Below are positions 23,501-34,725 of a stretch of 64,000 nucleotides of DNA, one piece after another. The stretch comes from Eretmocerus hayati (taxonomy: Eukaryota > Arthropoda > Insecta > Hymenoptera > Aphelinidae): positions 98,985,338 to 99,049,337 of the forward strand of contig CM056744.1 in NCBI GenBank assembly GCA_029851415.1, given 5' to 3'. Within the stretch, counting starts at the first letter, position 1. Every line of letters begins with the position of its first letter. A model generated the notes under the pieces. That model saw only the letters and a list, made by a program, of their open reading frames with translations. It ran no database searches and was not told the origin of the DNA. The position numbers were made by a program, and so were the translations under genes.

Positions 23501-26500
23501 AAAGGGAAAGTTTTGCCCATGGTTTTGAGCAACGAACAGCGAGTGCCGATTGACGTTACTATTGCTACGGCGCGGCGTGGAGATATGATGTCAAGATTGA
23601 TCGTTGGATTTTATGTAGATAGGAAGTAAACTGTACTTCAACACATATGTGAGTGTTAAGATCTTGATAAAAAGTTTATTAGAAATCACTACATCTGGAG
23701 AATGATTTTGCAGCGAATTATTCACTTATAAAAATGATGGCGTATATCAAATCATCTTTGTATATTTTCTTGTGAATAATATAAACTTCACTGTGTGATA
23801 CCATCGTGTATTATATAATTAACCCTTAAATGACACACTGGGGTCAAATTGACCCCAAGTCGAAAATGTTGTACCTCTTGGATTGCATCAAACATATCGC
23901 CTCAATTTTTTTTCTAGTAACTAAAAACCCTCATGGCAATACATTGACAGGCCTGGATGGTGGCCCCAAACATTTCCAAAATATATTCGGGCTGAAAAAG
24001 TTGAAAACAATTTGATTTTTTCGTGTAAACTGAAGAACTTTAATCCCCTTTACTTTGAAGGGCTGAAATTTGGTAGAAGTTCCTATGTAAAACCACATTA
24101 TACTTCAAAAATACATCCATCATGAATGACCAACATTCCAAAAAAAGTATTCATTTTGAAAAATGGAGGTTTTGCATCTCCGAGAAAAAAGAGGGTCATA
24201 TTGAAACCATCCTCGTGCATTGAACAGTAATGAAATGCAAAAAGGGTGAATCAATTTTCAGCACAACCTTAATACTAGAGAGTATATTCGCAACAGAGTG
24301 TAATACAGACAGTTAAGAATTGAATTCAGATGAGATTAGCCGTTACACACTGGGGTCAGGCTGACCCCAGCCAAAATTACGTCTTACAGGCACAAAACTA
24401 GTGGTGCAGCTGTCGTTACACCTGCATCAACCAATAATTGGGGGGGGTTTAAATTGAAAGAATATGGCGTGTGGTGGTCAAATGTCGACGATTTGGACAT
24501 CGAAAAAGATCTTTGAAAATCATCTGGGATATCATTTGGACTCACTGTGCTATTTAAGAGTTAGAATTACATTGGCCTAACTTTCCTGATGAGGGCTCAA
24601 TCGACCATTTGGTTCATTTTCATTAAGTCTTCGAAAATATCCCTTTCAAGTCCAAACATGAAATTATAAACCTCTGACCGAAACTTTATCAAAGCCCAGA
24701 GAATAATATATCGATCAAATTTCATAATTTTCATCCAATTAGGCTATTCTTGATCTGTCAGCGATAAATTCTCTGCGAAAAACCTATCTTATTTGAAAAA
24801 AAAACGAGGAACTGTCACAGAAAAGTATTACAAATCAACATCTTAAAAAAGTCTACATAAGAAGAAAATCTCACGTGCTTCATATCATACTACATATTAC
24901 GAAAGATAACTGCATTCCTGAAGTCGGAGATGCGCATCTCAAAGCTCTCAAGAATAATAATGCAAATGAGCTGTATCACAATAATCATTATCAAGCCCGT
25001 AAGCCTTTCATATCATCATTTTATCAATTCAATTTGATTCAGGCTTCATTTAAAAGATGACCATTCATTTCTGCAAGTGTAAGTACAAAGATGACTGAAG
25101 AAAAATAATAATAAAAAAAAGGGAAGCTCGTTTATAAGAAGTCTATTGGCTCATACTGTAAGTATATACTGTACCAGACAGATACGATAACCCGTGCTAA
25201 AATGGTTCCAAGGGCGTAATTCTTGTGAATCAAGAGCTTGAAGATGAGGTGAAAGGACGTGATAATTTATGCAATTCGAAGAGACTGATGGGTGAAAGAA
25301 ACAATGAAGGAGAGAGGGAATATAATCTTGATAATCCGTAGCTTGGAAATCATTAAGAGAGAATTATTGACTCGACGCAATAGTAGCAAATGAAGATGAG
25401 CGTAGAGATATTGAATGAGTTTGTATTTTGCCTGAAGCTATAACAAGATGGTCGTTCCTAGGAATATTGGCACAGATGCTAGTCTTCATGAGTCTTGTGT
25501 CTTTTTAAGAATGCAATATGATGACAAGGTATATTGTAGTCAAGGAATGATTGATCAACTTTGGGGTTCCCCTACTTTGCAATCACATGGAAGATGATTA
25601 TTTCGAAGTATAATTGCATTAATCTAAGCAACAAAATTGACCATTTTTTGTGACGTATGTAGATACTGAGAGATTATCAATAGTAAATGATCTTAGTGAT
25701 GAGGATGGGGTTATCTTGGTTGACGAGATGCGGAAAAGTTTTCATCTCTGGATTTTACTTGCGTACCACATCTACTCAATGATTTTTGACAGCATTGCTG
25801 AAAATCGATCTATACAAAATCAATTTTAAGAATGATCATTTTGGTCTCTGAGAGAAATTTCATTTGATCCACATAGTTATCAACATAATACTCTGAACAA
25901 CTGGTAACACGTCTCTTGACGATGACATTCTCACTTTGGAATATTTTTGAATAATTGCGAAAGGCATGAGCTTATCTTATTACCAACACGATCGTTCAAA
26001 ACAAGATTAAGGCCTCCACATGCCCAAAACTTGATTCTAAGCCATCTGCTTTGTAGATGAAAAAATCTTGATTAAGAGGTCCTCATCTCTCAAGTAGGTA
26101 CACAAATCTATGATTCCAAATACATGACTGCCTAGTCATTACTCCGGCACAAACTGATATTTTCTCAATAAACTATCAAATGACCACTTAAAAAAGCTAC
26201 TTAGCGAATGATTTGTCTTCTCTTGAGATTTTTTTTCGTAGAATTTTTTGTACTACTCGTCAATCTAATGCTAATAGTACAAATATAGCTCACTATCTTG
26301 ACTTGGTTGATAAAACAAGAATATCAAATGGAAATGTATAGATGACAACTCTTTTTTTACAGACAAAATTAACATCAAAACAGCATGGCGTGTATAGAAA
26401 AACGATGAAAACTTTCACAGTAGCAAATCGATTTACCCATTCAAAGAAAGACTCGTGACCCCTTTGAAGTGGAGTACAACGTCCTTGATCAAGAACTTGC

Positions 26501-27419
26501 ATTGCATACTAAATAGCCAAAGTCGAGCACATTTGTCATCGAATCATCAACTTGGAGAGTGGCATCAGGAAAATGCGATAATATAGTCTTATAAGTCGTG
26601 ATTTAATTAAATGAAAACAATGCATGTATGAACTGTTGGAGTAATTCGTAGATTCGCGATAAAAAAAGTGGGTGGTCTATGAATTAATTGATCAGAAAAT
26701 GTAGCTATTTTTGGTTAAAAAATTTTTCTGGATAGAGTAGGAAATTTTACTCTCTCCACGTGAATCAGCAAAAATGATCACATCAGAAAATTTGGCTGAT
26801 TTTTTGTGAAACTTGACACAACTTTTGTTAAAATTTACTGTGGATTAGTGAAAATACACTGGACGGGATCAATTTTTTTTACTGATTCGTGCGGAGAGAG
26901 TACGGATTTTAAAGAACGCATGGGACTGTACGATATTAGTTCTGTGGCAAAATTCCCTCTCAATAAACGTAATTTTGAAACTGAATTTTGCAGAATTCTT
27001 AACGAAGGAACAGTTCCATAAGCACTCATAACAGTCTAAGATGAAATGATTTTCATTGATTATCTGAGAAAGTAGTTGACCGATAACGAATAATATTCCT
27101 AATAAATTCAATTGAGTATACTTTATTGATAGACGAAATACGCACGTTACGACATGCAAAAGCTCAAGAAAAAAAAAATCATCACTGTCATCTGTGAATG
27201 CATGACGCAAGTATAGTTGTTCAACATATCAAACGGTATACATAGGCATCGATGTCTCGTGTTTCTGAACGAAATACCGCACAATTGAAGAAAATTGCTA
27301 GTTATAGGATGAAAAAAAGAAAAAGTCATGTAGTATGTAGAAGTTAAAATTGAAGACTCACCTGCATTTGCGTCTAGTATCTCGTGGAACCGGTCCACGT
27401 ACTGCATGACGATAGACAT
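12208..27419 (-). CDS. ELOVL very-long-chain fatty acid elongase, seven coding positions, one with alternative exons
   Basis: ER membrane 3-ketoacyl-CoA synthase that condenses malonyl-CoA with a long acyl-CoA. Minus-strand exons are 27362-27419, 22489-22679, then 21825-21905 or 20338-20421, then 16873-16929, 16498-16603, 15053-15355 and 12208-12425. Phases match and the protein is 337 or 338 aa. Visible motifs are the N-terminal WFLMSSPFPTL, VLGPRLMENRKPFQL, the substrate loop RCQPVDYSD, YYFSKFTEFMDT, FFVLRKK, the catalytic histidine box HVIHH (about residues 146-150), MYTYYLLAALGP, YLWWKKYLT and Q-x-x-QF. About five to seven hydrophobic helices are expected. The last exon is a low-complexity Ala/Asn-rich tail ending AAAAAALSD. 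The pattern matches the ELOVL1/7 type in insects (Drosophila CG31522/CG31523-like). Introns reach 4.7 kb and carry MITE-like repeats. Confidence 0.94.
20338..20421 (-). other. Elongase alternative exon A (28 codons)
   Basis: Phase-0 exon with acceptor TTACAG and donor GTGGGT, encoding IGMSGWLTGDYSLRCQPVDY followed by SDRPQTLR. It covers the loop after the second membrane helix. It is homologous to exon 21825-21905 (16 of about 25 aligned residues identical), so the two should be used one at a time. Confidence 0.88.
20533..20556. repeat. Poly(T) tract in an elongase intron
   Basis: T24, 111 nt upstream (minus-strand sense) of elongase exon A. On the minus strand this is A24. Confidence 0.9.
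21825..21905 (-). other. Elongase alternative exon B (27 codons)
   Basis: Phase-0 exon with acceptor ATATAG and donor GTGAGT, encoding CLMGGWWGEYSFRCQPVDYS followed by DSASAIR. It lies between the upstream common exon (22489-22679) and exon A. It has the LMGGW phrase usual in other ELOVL proteins at this place. Including both A and B would keep the frame but duplicate the loop. Confidence 0.88.
23819..24380. mobile_element. TTAA-flanked piggyBac-like element end and internal partner
   Basis: TTAA at 23819-23822 is followed by CCCTTAAATGACACACTGGG and a GGGGTCAAATTGACCCC palindrome. A second copy of the GTTACACACTGGGGTCAGGCTGACCCC type lies at 24350-24367, in the same orientation. TTAA followed by CCCTT is typical of piggyBac-like elements. 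No transposase is visible and I cannot find the opposite end. Confidence 0.45.
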
Positions 27420-27501
27420 TTTGTCGTAAACGAACCTTCTATCAAGAAGGTCAATGCTTGTACCGAGAATCTTTGAGCTTTCCTACAGGAAACGCTTCGT
27501 C
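27420..27501 (-). other. 5' UTR part of the first coding exon of the elongase
   Basis: Upstream of the ATG at 27417-27419 the minus strand runs without another ATG to a good acceptor, TTTTGTTACAG (ag at 27502-27503). The transcript must therefore start in at least one more non-coding exon further right. Confidence 0.55.
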
Positions 27502-28146
27502 CTGTAACAAAATAAAAACGACCAATTTTTATTATCATGTTAAAAATTTGGTATTTAAATCATCAGGCTTGGATGGGTATACTGCATTTTGGGGAAGTCA
27601 TGTATTCTATGATGGATGGATTTCAATATAGAATGTCAACATTAGACATAAAACTGCCCTAAAGGTTTCTTAATGAATTCTATTTGATATTGTTCACTGA
27701 TTTTTCGTGGTCAGTTCAAGAGCAGCGATACAAGATGATTAAGAATCATGAGACAGGTGGCGTATTACAGAAAGTTTTGAGGAGACTTCCAAACTTAATG
27801 GAGTTCTCTTCACCTTCAGTGCTGTGTGTTTTGCATTTACTTTGGTCTTAGAGGAGCAGATTCCTCCAAAACAAAAATGGTAATTCTGATACAAAATCAT
27901 CAACTCAACGAATTTCTAAAAAGACTATCAGACAAATCTAACAGAAATTCAAAGAAAGTCATAGAACCACCTGTCAGCATAACAAAGACAACTTCAAAAA
28001 AACAACCTAGTATTCAAAACAACCTCCTTCCATAACCTAAAACTCATAAGAACTCAAAACCCACTCATAACCTCACTATCCTCAGAACTCCAAAATCTCA
28101 ATCACATCTTCAAAGACCAACCTGTGTACCATAATACAAACACTTG

Positions 28147-28170
28147 ATGTATGTATGTATGTATGTATGT
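28147..28170. repeat. (ATGT)n microsatellite
   Basis: Six ATGT units. A (GACA)n run follows at 28320-28340 and a GA-rich stretch at 28460-28500. Confidence 0.9.
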
Positions 28171-30187
28171 CCAGTCAAATCACAAAATCGTAAACTCAGC
28201 TGGTGCCATGCGAGTATTACACACGTGACTGACAACAAAACATCAGCTGGTATCAGACTCATGCCTCCCACACAAACGATACACTTGCACCTTTGTGTGT
28301 CGTCTGCACAACATCATCAAGACAGACAGACAGACAGACATGAGAGTTAGTTAGGATATGACTATACAGTAATGTTGCTACACGCTTACATATATACGAT
28401 ATCGAGGGCGTGTTACTTAACACTCAAGAGAGTGAGTTTGTGGGGGACAACATATCAGAGAGACATCAGAGAGTGAGAGAGAGAAAGAGAGAGAAAGACT
28501 TGCCGAATCGAGGTCACAGACGCATGCAAGACATCCTCACATACCTATGCGTATTTTATTATACATTATCACACAGATGTGTACGAATTTTTTTTTGAAA
28601 AGAGGTTTGGTAAGAAGGTTAAACGTATGGTATGTGACCTTGACATTGGAAAACTTTGAATATGAGTGAAGAAGTTATGTATGGTGAAGTTTGGATTGGA
28701 TTTAACTTTGAAAGCTTACAGATAGTATCTAAAAGTGTCACAATTTGACGCAGTCAGATTTGTTAGAGTGATATGACTGTAGAAGACAATGCTAAAGAGT
28801 TAACATGGTATGACTAATAGAATTGATTTGCGAATCATTGTATTGGTGTGCGAAATGGTATACCAAAAATGGACCAGGTATTTTGCTCGGTTGGATGAAC
28901 CTGTAACCGGCCATGGTCTCGAATATTTAGTTTCTTACAATGATGCGCATACTATTTTTATGCCTTCTGGGAAGTGTGGCGTTCTGTATTGGAATCAGTT
29001 GGTTCAGTTGGTTACAGAAGAACTATCATATTTGTTATCATTATTTAGATTATAACCTAAACAAAATTACAAAATCATTGGTGGCACAGATCCTTGCATA
29101 AACTGAGATGGAAATCTGGCAAACTTGACTGTGTAATTGTGAGTGACGTGGAATCGTCTGAAGAATGGTTTGGACAGAAAAAGTCTCTTCAGCCAAAACC
29201 TTCTCTACTGGATGAAAAAAAATTCCATCTGTTTGAGAAGGGATGAAATGATCAACGTACCTGCAAGCAATGAGGGACCATTCATTACTTCCAGGCCTCA
29301 GGAATTTTATTAGAAATCTTCCTGGCAATAAGTACTTGAACTTTTACATGTTTTTTTTTTTTCACTCAGACAATTTAAAAACTTTTCTTCCATCGCATAA
29401 GTTCGATTTTGATAACGAACTCCTCTGATCAGAAAAACTTCTTCACAGTAGAATCATGAATCTGAACAACTTTACTGAACAATTATGAATGGAAATTTGG
29501 ACGTAATTATAAAGGAAGAAGGATAGAGAATGCATAAGTGAAAATCAAAGAGAAGATGAAGGCAACAGGTGTCTTATACCACCATCCAACAAAAGCAATG
29601 GGACAGCAAGATATATCGATTCTAACCAATTTAGAACAAACTTTACATCTTCACCTAATGAAACAATCGTGCTTGTACTTCACGATAACATATTCAGTAT
29701 ATTGATTCACATAGACATTTTCCAAGCTCCTTACATCATCCTTCCGCGACAAATGGTCAAGCCCGTGACGAAAGTCTATCACGCGTATCATTTCCAGAGC
29801 ATTCGACTATCGCGATAACGCTTTTTTTTTACCATCACCTGAAGAAAAAGAAAAATAAAAACGGGAAGGGCGAGCTCCCCATTTGACTTTCCACTAGTTT
29901 TACAGCCTGTAAGCCATCATGATTTGACTTTCTAATCACTCAAGCGTCATTGCCCAAAATTACACATGTATCATTATCATATAAACGATCAAATTTACCC
30001 ACGATTTTTTAAAACATACTCGAATTAATCAATCGATACATCAGTCATTCAAATTGTTGAGATAAGAAGTTGAAAATAGGGAGGGGGGATTTAAATCGTC
30101 ATCAGGTATGTCGGATGGCACGCACAACATAACGACATTTACGGTGATAGGCTGCTGCTGCGGTGCAAGTGTGTACTTAACTATTTA

Positions 30188-30190
<3 letters not shown>

Positions 30191-30248
<58 letters not shown>
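30191..30248. repeat. (AT)n microsatellite, 29 units
   Basis: Uninterrupted AT dinucleotides, 58 nt. Confidence 0.95.
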
Positions 30249-30251
<3 letters not shown>

Positions 30252-30836
30252 ACCGGCGAGGCGTGAGTTTGGTAACCGGCCTCCGTACGTCGCTCGTCGT
30301 GGATTTCGCTTTCGATGCAACGGAGGCCTCACGCTATACGAATCATCAAGGCCGCAATCGTTTGGTATTATATTATACAAAGTCAATACTTAGTTGAGTT
30401 ATATGGGATTCGCAAAGGCGATGCATTTGTGAGACAATTTTTGAAGAGGAGGAGTTGAGGTGTAATAATTATGTCGGCTCTTGCAAGAGTGAGATGCAGT
30501 TTTTTTGCACGTGTTTGAGATCGTGCGAGGTTTAATTTTTCACGCTTGTGTTTGGTTTTTTGACAACTCTGTAATTTGTGATGAAGGGGAGGGGGGGGGG
30601 AGTATGGCCATGATAAGATGTATGAATGATGAGTGAATGAGTCAATTTGAACCTAAAATAATTGACGAGCATGAGATTTAAGTTTGGGGTTTGAAATTGC
30701 GCACGCATAATGCTTGACATGTAATTTTATCTGCTGACTGAGTCGTTACGATGAAATATTCGAGATACTTTAAAATTTGTATTTCGCAGACCAAATCTAT
30801 GTAAGTATGATATCTCTGTTATTATCCAATAAGGTA

Positions 30837-31420
30837 AGTGTACCAAAATTGCAACTGTACCCAACTTGCCCCCATATGCTGACCTCAGGAATGGACACTC
30901 CTTTTTTTCCTTGTTATGTTAGAATATGGAGTTCAAAATTGCAAAATTCTAATCTGGAACGATTTTATGAACTAAATACGAGGGCCCGTTATGAAATGTG
31001 AGTTGCACCCCCAACTTGCCCCTATATGGTGATCTTTAAAGGGCGTGCAGTACGACTTTTTTTACTATTCAAAACCTATAACACATCAGAATAAGTTGGA
31101 AATGGGGTTTTAGATTGGCGAAAAGCTCTAAAAGTGTTTGCACGGCGATAGAAACCGATTCATAAATACGATTCAATACACTTTATTGCCGATTTACATC
31201 ATTTTAAATAATGGGGAAAAGTTGGGCAGGTACACGCTTTTGTAAACTCTCAAAGGGAGTACTGTGATAGCTCAGCTCAGTTTGGTCAAAATTGAACTCA
31301 CCTTCACTCATTTTGAAGGTCTTAAGACAAGCTTTAAAATGAGTTAAAGTGAGTTGAAAAATATCGAGGTAGGTCAAAGTTGTGGAGACAGTGGCTTAAG
31401 CGGAGCAAATTGGGTACACT
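30837..31420. mobile_element. Putative non-autonomous element with AGTGTACC ends
   Basis: The left end is AGTGTACCAAAATTGC and the right end, read on the other strand, is AGTGTACCCAATTTGC. Inside, the phrase CCAACTTGCCCC(C/T)ATATG occurs twice (near 30868 and 31011), and a small fold-back lies at 31297-31360. There is no ORF of note. Confidence 0.4.
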
Positions 31421-32391
31421 CACATTTTATCAACTTTTCTATTCAGCACTAATTTTTGGGATCATCAATGAATGTAAGATATGACATGATGAAAATTTAA
31501 GTCTATTCTCGGACAAATGGTTTTGATACACTGAAGTTTCAAATGAATGCGTGTGAAATTTTTATAAACCTAAATCATCATGTGAACTAATACAGGTTCG
31601 TTAAAAATGTCCAAATATATACTTGCATTGAAAGTGAGATCACAACACGCCTTCAAGAAAAATGAGTAAATAGCTCAAAAACAATGTATTGAATATTTTA
31701 CGCTAATCAAAGAAAATAGTGTGGAACTGTTGTGAATCTTGCAACAATTTTTTACCGCGTATAGAAAAAACACTCGTTTCATTGTTGGATTCCTTCACAA
31801 TAACCTGGAAAAATGTGTTGCAACGACGGTAAATGACTAAAGCGCGTGTATACATTCCTAGGTGAGACATCCAAATGCTCGTATTGTCGGCAAGAACAAG
31901 GATGTTTATTTGTTTAATCAAAATCACAGAAAATCTTATGTCGAAAGATAATGGTTTCAGAGAAGCATCAGAGTAAGTTATACTTAGATCTGATAAACGG
32001 AATATCAAAAATAGATGTCTGCACTGATACTTTGACAAAATATTCAGGAATTCAAACATCAACAAAATTCGATCATTTCGTAAAACCGTGAAATAAAAAT
32101 GGCGTAGCGAGTGTGTTAGAAATTGTTCCAATTAAAAAATATGAAAATAGTATATCCACATACTATTAGTATCAATCAGAATATGATCAAATTACTGTAT
32201 TTAATCGCCAATACAGAAGCTCAAAGCATCATTTGCGGAAGCACCAAGCTGCTCAAACCAATTAACGGTCCCTCAATAATATACGACAGGTAATCCGTAT
32301 TTCACCAATTATTGAACTGGTATACCACCATATATAGATGAGAACCGCAATTCGGCGCGCAATAAAAAGTCAGCGGGTGCCCAATAAAAAG

Positions 32392-32395
<4 letters not shown>

Positions 32396-32427
<32 letters not shown>
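32396..32427. repeat. (CA)n microsatellite
   Basis: Sixteen CA units. Confidence 0.95.
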
Positions 32428-32429
<2 letters not shown>

Positions 32430-33076
32430 GGATGAGCAATAACTCGGGATCATCAAAAAACACAAAAAACATCATATTATAGCAGGTGTTTGAACGCGGA
32501 AGAAATTTCCCATAATATATGTGAGCAACTGATGGATACATCAAGACTCATCAAGATATATTAAGTGTAAAATACCCCCTGGATATGATCGCGTGCGCAC
32601 AAATTCCCGAGATTCGCAAGATATTCATACGATTAAAAAAAAATCAAAATATATCTGTACACGGATGCTGAAATACCGCCCATTGATAAGGGGAAAGGGT
32701 AAAAAAAATTGAAAAAAGGGAATTTGACGACTTGGGTTTTTAAACGGACGTGGTCGTTTACACGGGTCAACTCTTTGCGCCGCGTTTTATTTCAAGGCCG
32801 GGGGATGTCGAGGAACGACCTTCACTCTCAAGAAAACAAAAAGAGAGAGAGAGACACCATTGCGATGACGATGAGAATCCGGTTACCGGTGCATGCAATA
32901 CGAGAGTACTTACTTATCGGAGATATACATACAAAGATCGTTGCCGTGATCGTCACGGTTTGACAGGTGCAAAAATCTGTGCAACAGAGTCTGAGAAATC
33001 AGGATTCGGTTTGTACTGAGAGTGATATGGGTGAATTTCAATGGAAAATTTTGTGAAAGAATGAGAAAGATTAGGT

Positions 33077-33080
<4 letters not shown>

Positions 33081-33116
<36 letters not shown>
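33081..33116. repeat. (GT)n microsatellite
   Basis: Eighteen GT units. Confidence 0.95.
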
Positions 33117-33117
<1 letters not shown>

Positions 33118-34572
33118 GAGACGAATTTTGCTCACAATTTTGACGTTTTCATAAAAAACGGCTTTTTTAGTCAAGATTCGATCCAGAGCTCACTTTCGAG
33201 TACAAATTCATTTTTCGGCTTAATTTTCTTCTTTGTTGTGATAATTCAGCTCAGTAAATGTAATGAAAAACTGATTTCGTGATCAAACTGACCAGAGACT
33301 GAGGAAAGACTTTGACAAACAGCTTCAAATATAACTTACAATTAAAGGTTTTCAGGATGAAAATTGATTTTCTTGAATTCGTTGTGACAGTTGATCGTTT
33401 CAAAGCAAATTAGAATAATCATGTGCAAAATTGATAAATCTGATCTGACAACCATGAAATTCTACATGTACAATAATAATAATGAACCACCGGTGAGAAT
33501 AATTTATGAGGTATTTTCAAATTTTCGAAATGAACAAAAAAATATAGTTACACCGCTAGTGACTATGTAAACGCGCGATAGTTTTACGGTAGGTCCTTTT
33601 TCTTCATAAAACTGAATGTGTTTGTAACGACATTGTTTGCTCTAACATTTCATCATGTTGTAATTAGCATTCTTGCAGTTTTAAAATCAAATTTTTTTGG
33701 CAAGGGCCCACATGCTCCAACGATTTTGGGCGCTGATTTACTCATGTATTAGCTCAACAGCCTTGTAAAAGGACTGATATCTATAGTTTCAATGAAAAAA
33801 AATGAGAGAATAAAAATTAGGTGAAAACATCGTAACAATTTTGAGTCCATCGGGAGAATAATATATTCAACTTCTTTCGTAGTTACTGCAAAAATTCAAA
33901 TGTAAAGCAACTTTTTTTTTTCTAATTAATTGCACATGATCGAAGTGTTTCAAAATGGTATATCAAGCAGAATGCAATGCACTGTGTTTAAGAAAAGAGC
34001 TGCAAAATCATTGCATAAGTTCAATTCCAAAACAAGAATGAATTTCCCCAATTTCAGGTAAAAGTGTTTTTTTTTTATGACGCGAGTGGCATCCACGCAG
34101 GCATGATGAGATATCTGAGACTATTGCTCTGATTCAATTGAGACGGTTGGATGAACTTTGTGAGTGAAAATTATACAATTGCGTCACAAAGATTGTGAAG
34201 ATTTAGATCATTTGTGCGTAAAACTCTTTAGATCCGATTTGACGAATGATAAAGGCGCACATTTTTTTGTAAAGAAACACCCAAGATGAAAATACGATAT
34301 ACTGCAAGATGAAAAATTTCAAGAAAAATTCAAAAATAGTGACGTGAATTGAGTCAGGAAAAGGAATCATCACATGTGTACAATGAAGCTGATGAAACGT
34401 GACAAAAATGTACAAATAGCTACCGTGGAATAAATTCCAAGAACAAAGCAAAAAGATGAAATGGTTAAGCTTGAATATAGCAAGCTCAATCAAAATTTTG
34501 TGCATGACGTACAGATCTGAGACTATCACAGACGCTGTTCGGTGTTATACATGTGAAATACTTATCACTAAT

Positions 34573-34725
34573 CAACACTTTCACTGCGATGGGCCCCACC
34601 GAAGGGGCCCACGCGTCAAACTCTGTGTGCAGCGGTGATCAAAATCCCATTCAATGGGCCCCACCGGTGGGGCCTATCGCACACAAGACCCGAACGCGAT
34701 TTTCGTCTTCGCAGTGAACGTGTTG
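34573..34725. mobile_element. About 150-bp MITE containing two GGGCCCCACC hairpins
   Basis: The termini CAACACTTTCACTGCGA (34573-34589) and the reverse complement of CAACACGTTCACTGCGA (34709-34725) form the inverted repeat. Inside are two short palindromes, ATGGGCCCCACCGAAGGGGCCC and ATGGGCCCCACCGGTGGGGCC, in direct orientation. Confidence 0.5.

Noticed and set aside
28141..28500. CRISPR-like or satellite array
   Set aside because: These are simple ATGT, GACA and GA microsatellites with no spacer structure.
28810..29055. Open frame of 81 codons with fairly complex composition (plus), overlapped near its end by a 92-codon frame at 29050-29328 (minus)
   Set aside because: No motif or family resemblance; no exon partner. 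The minus frame contains a TGCAG|GTACGT donor, but no connecting exons are visible.
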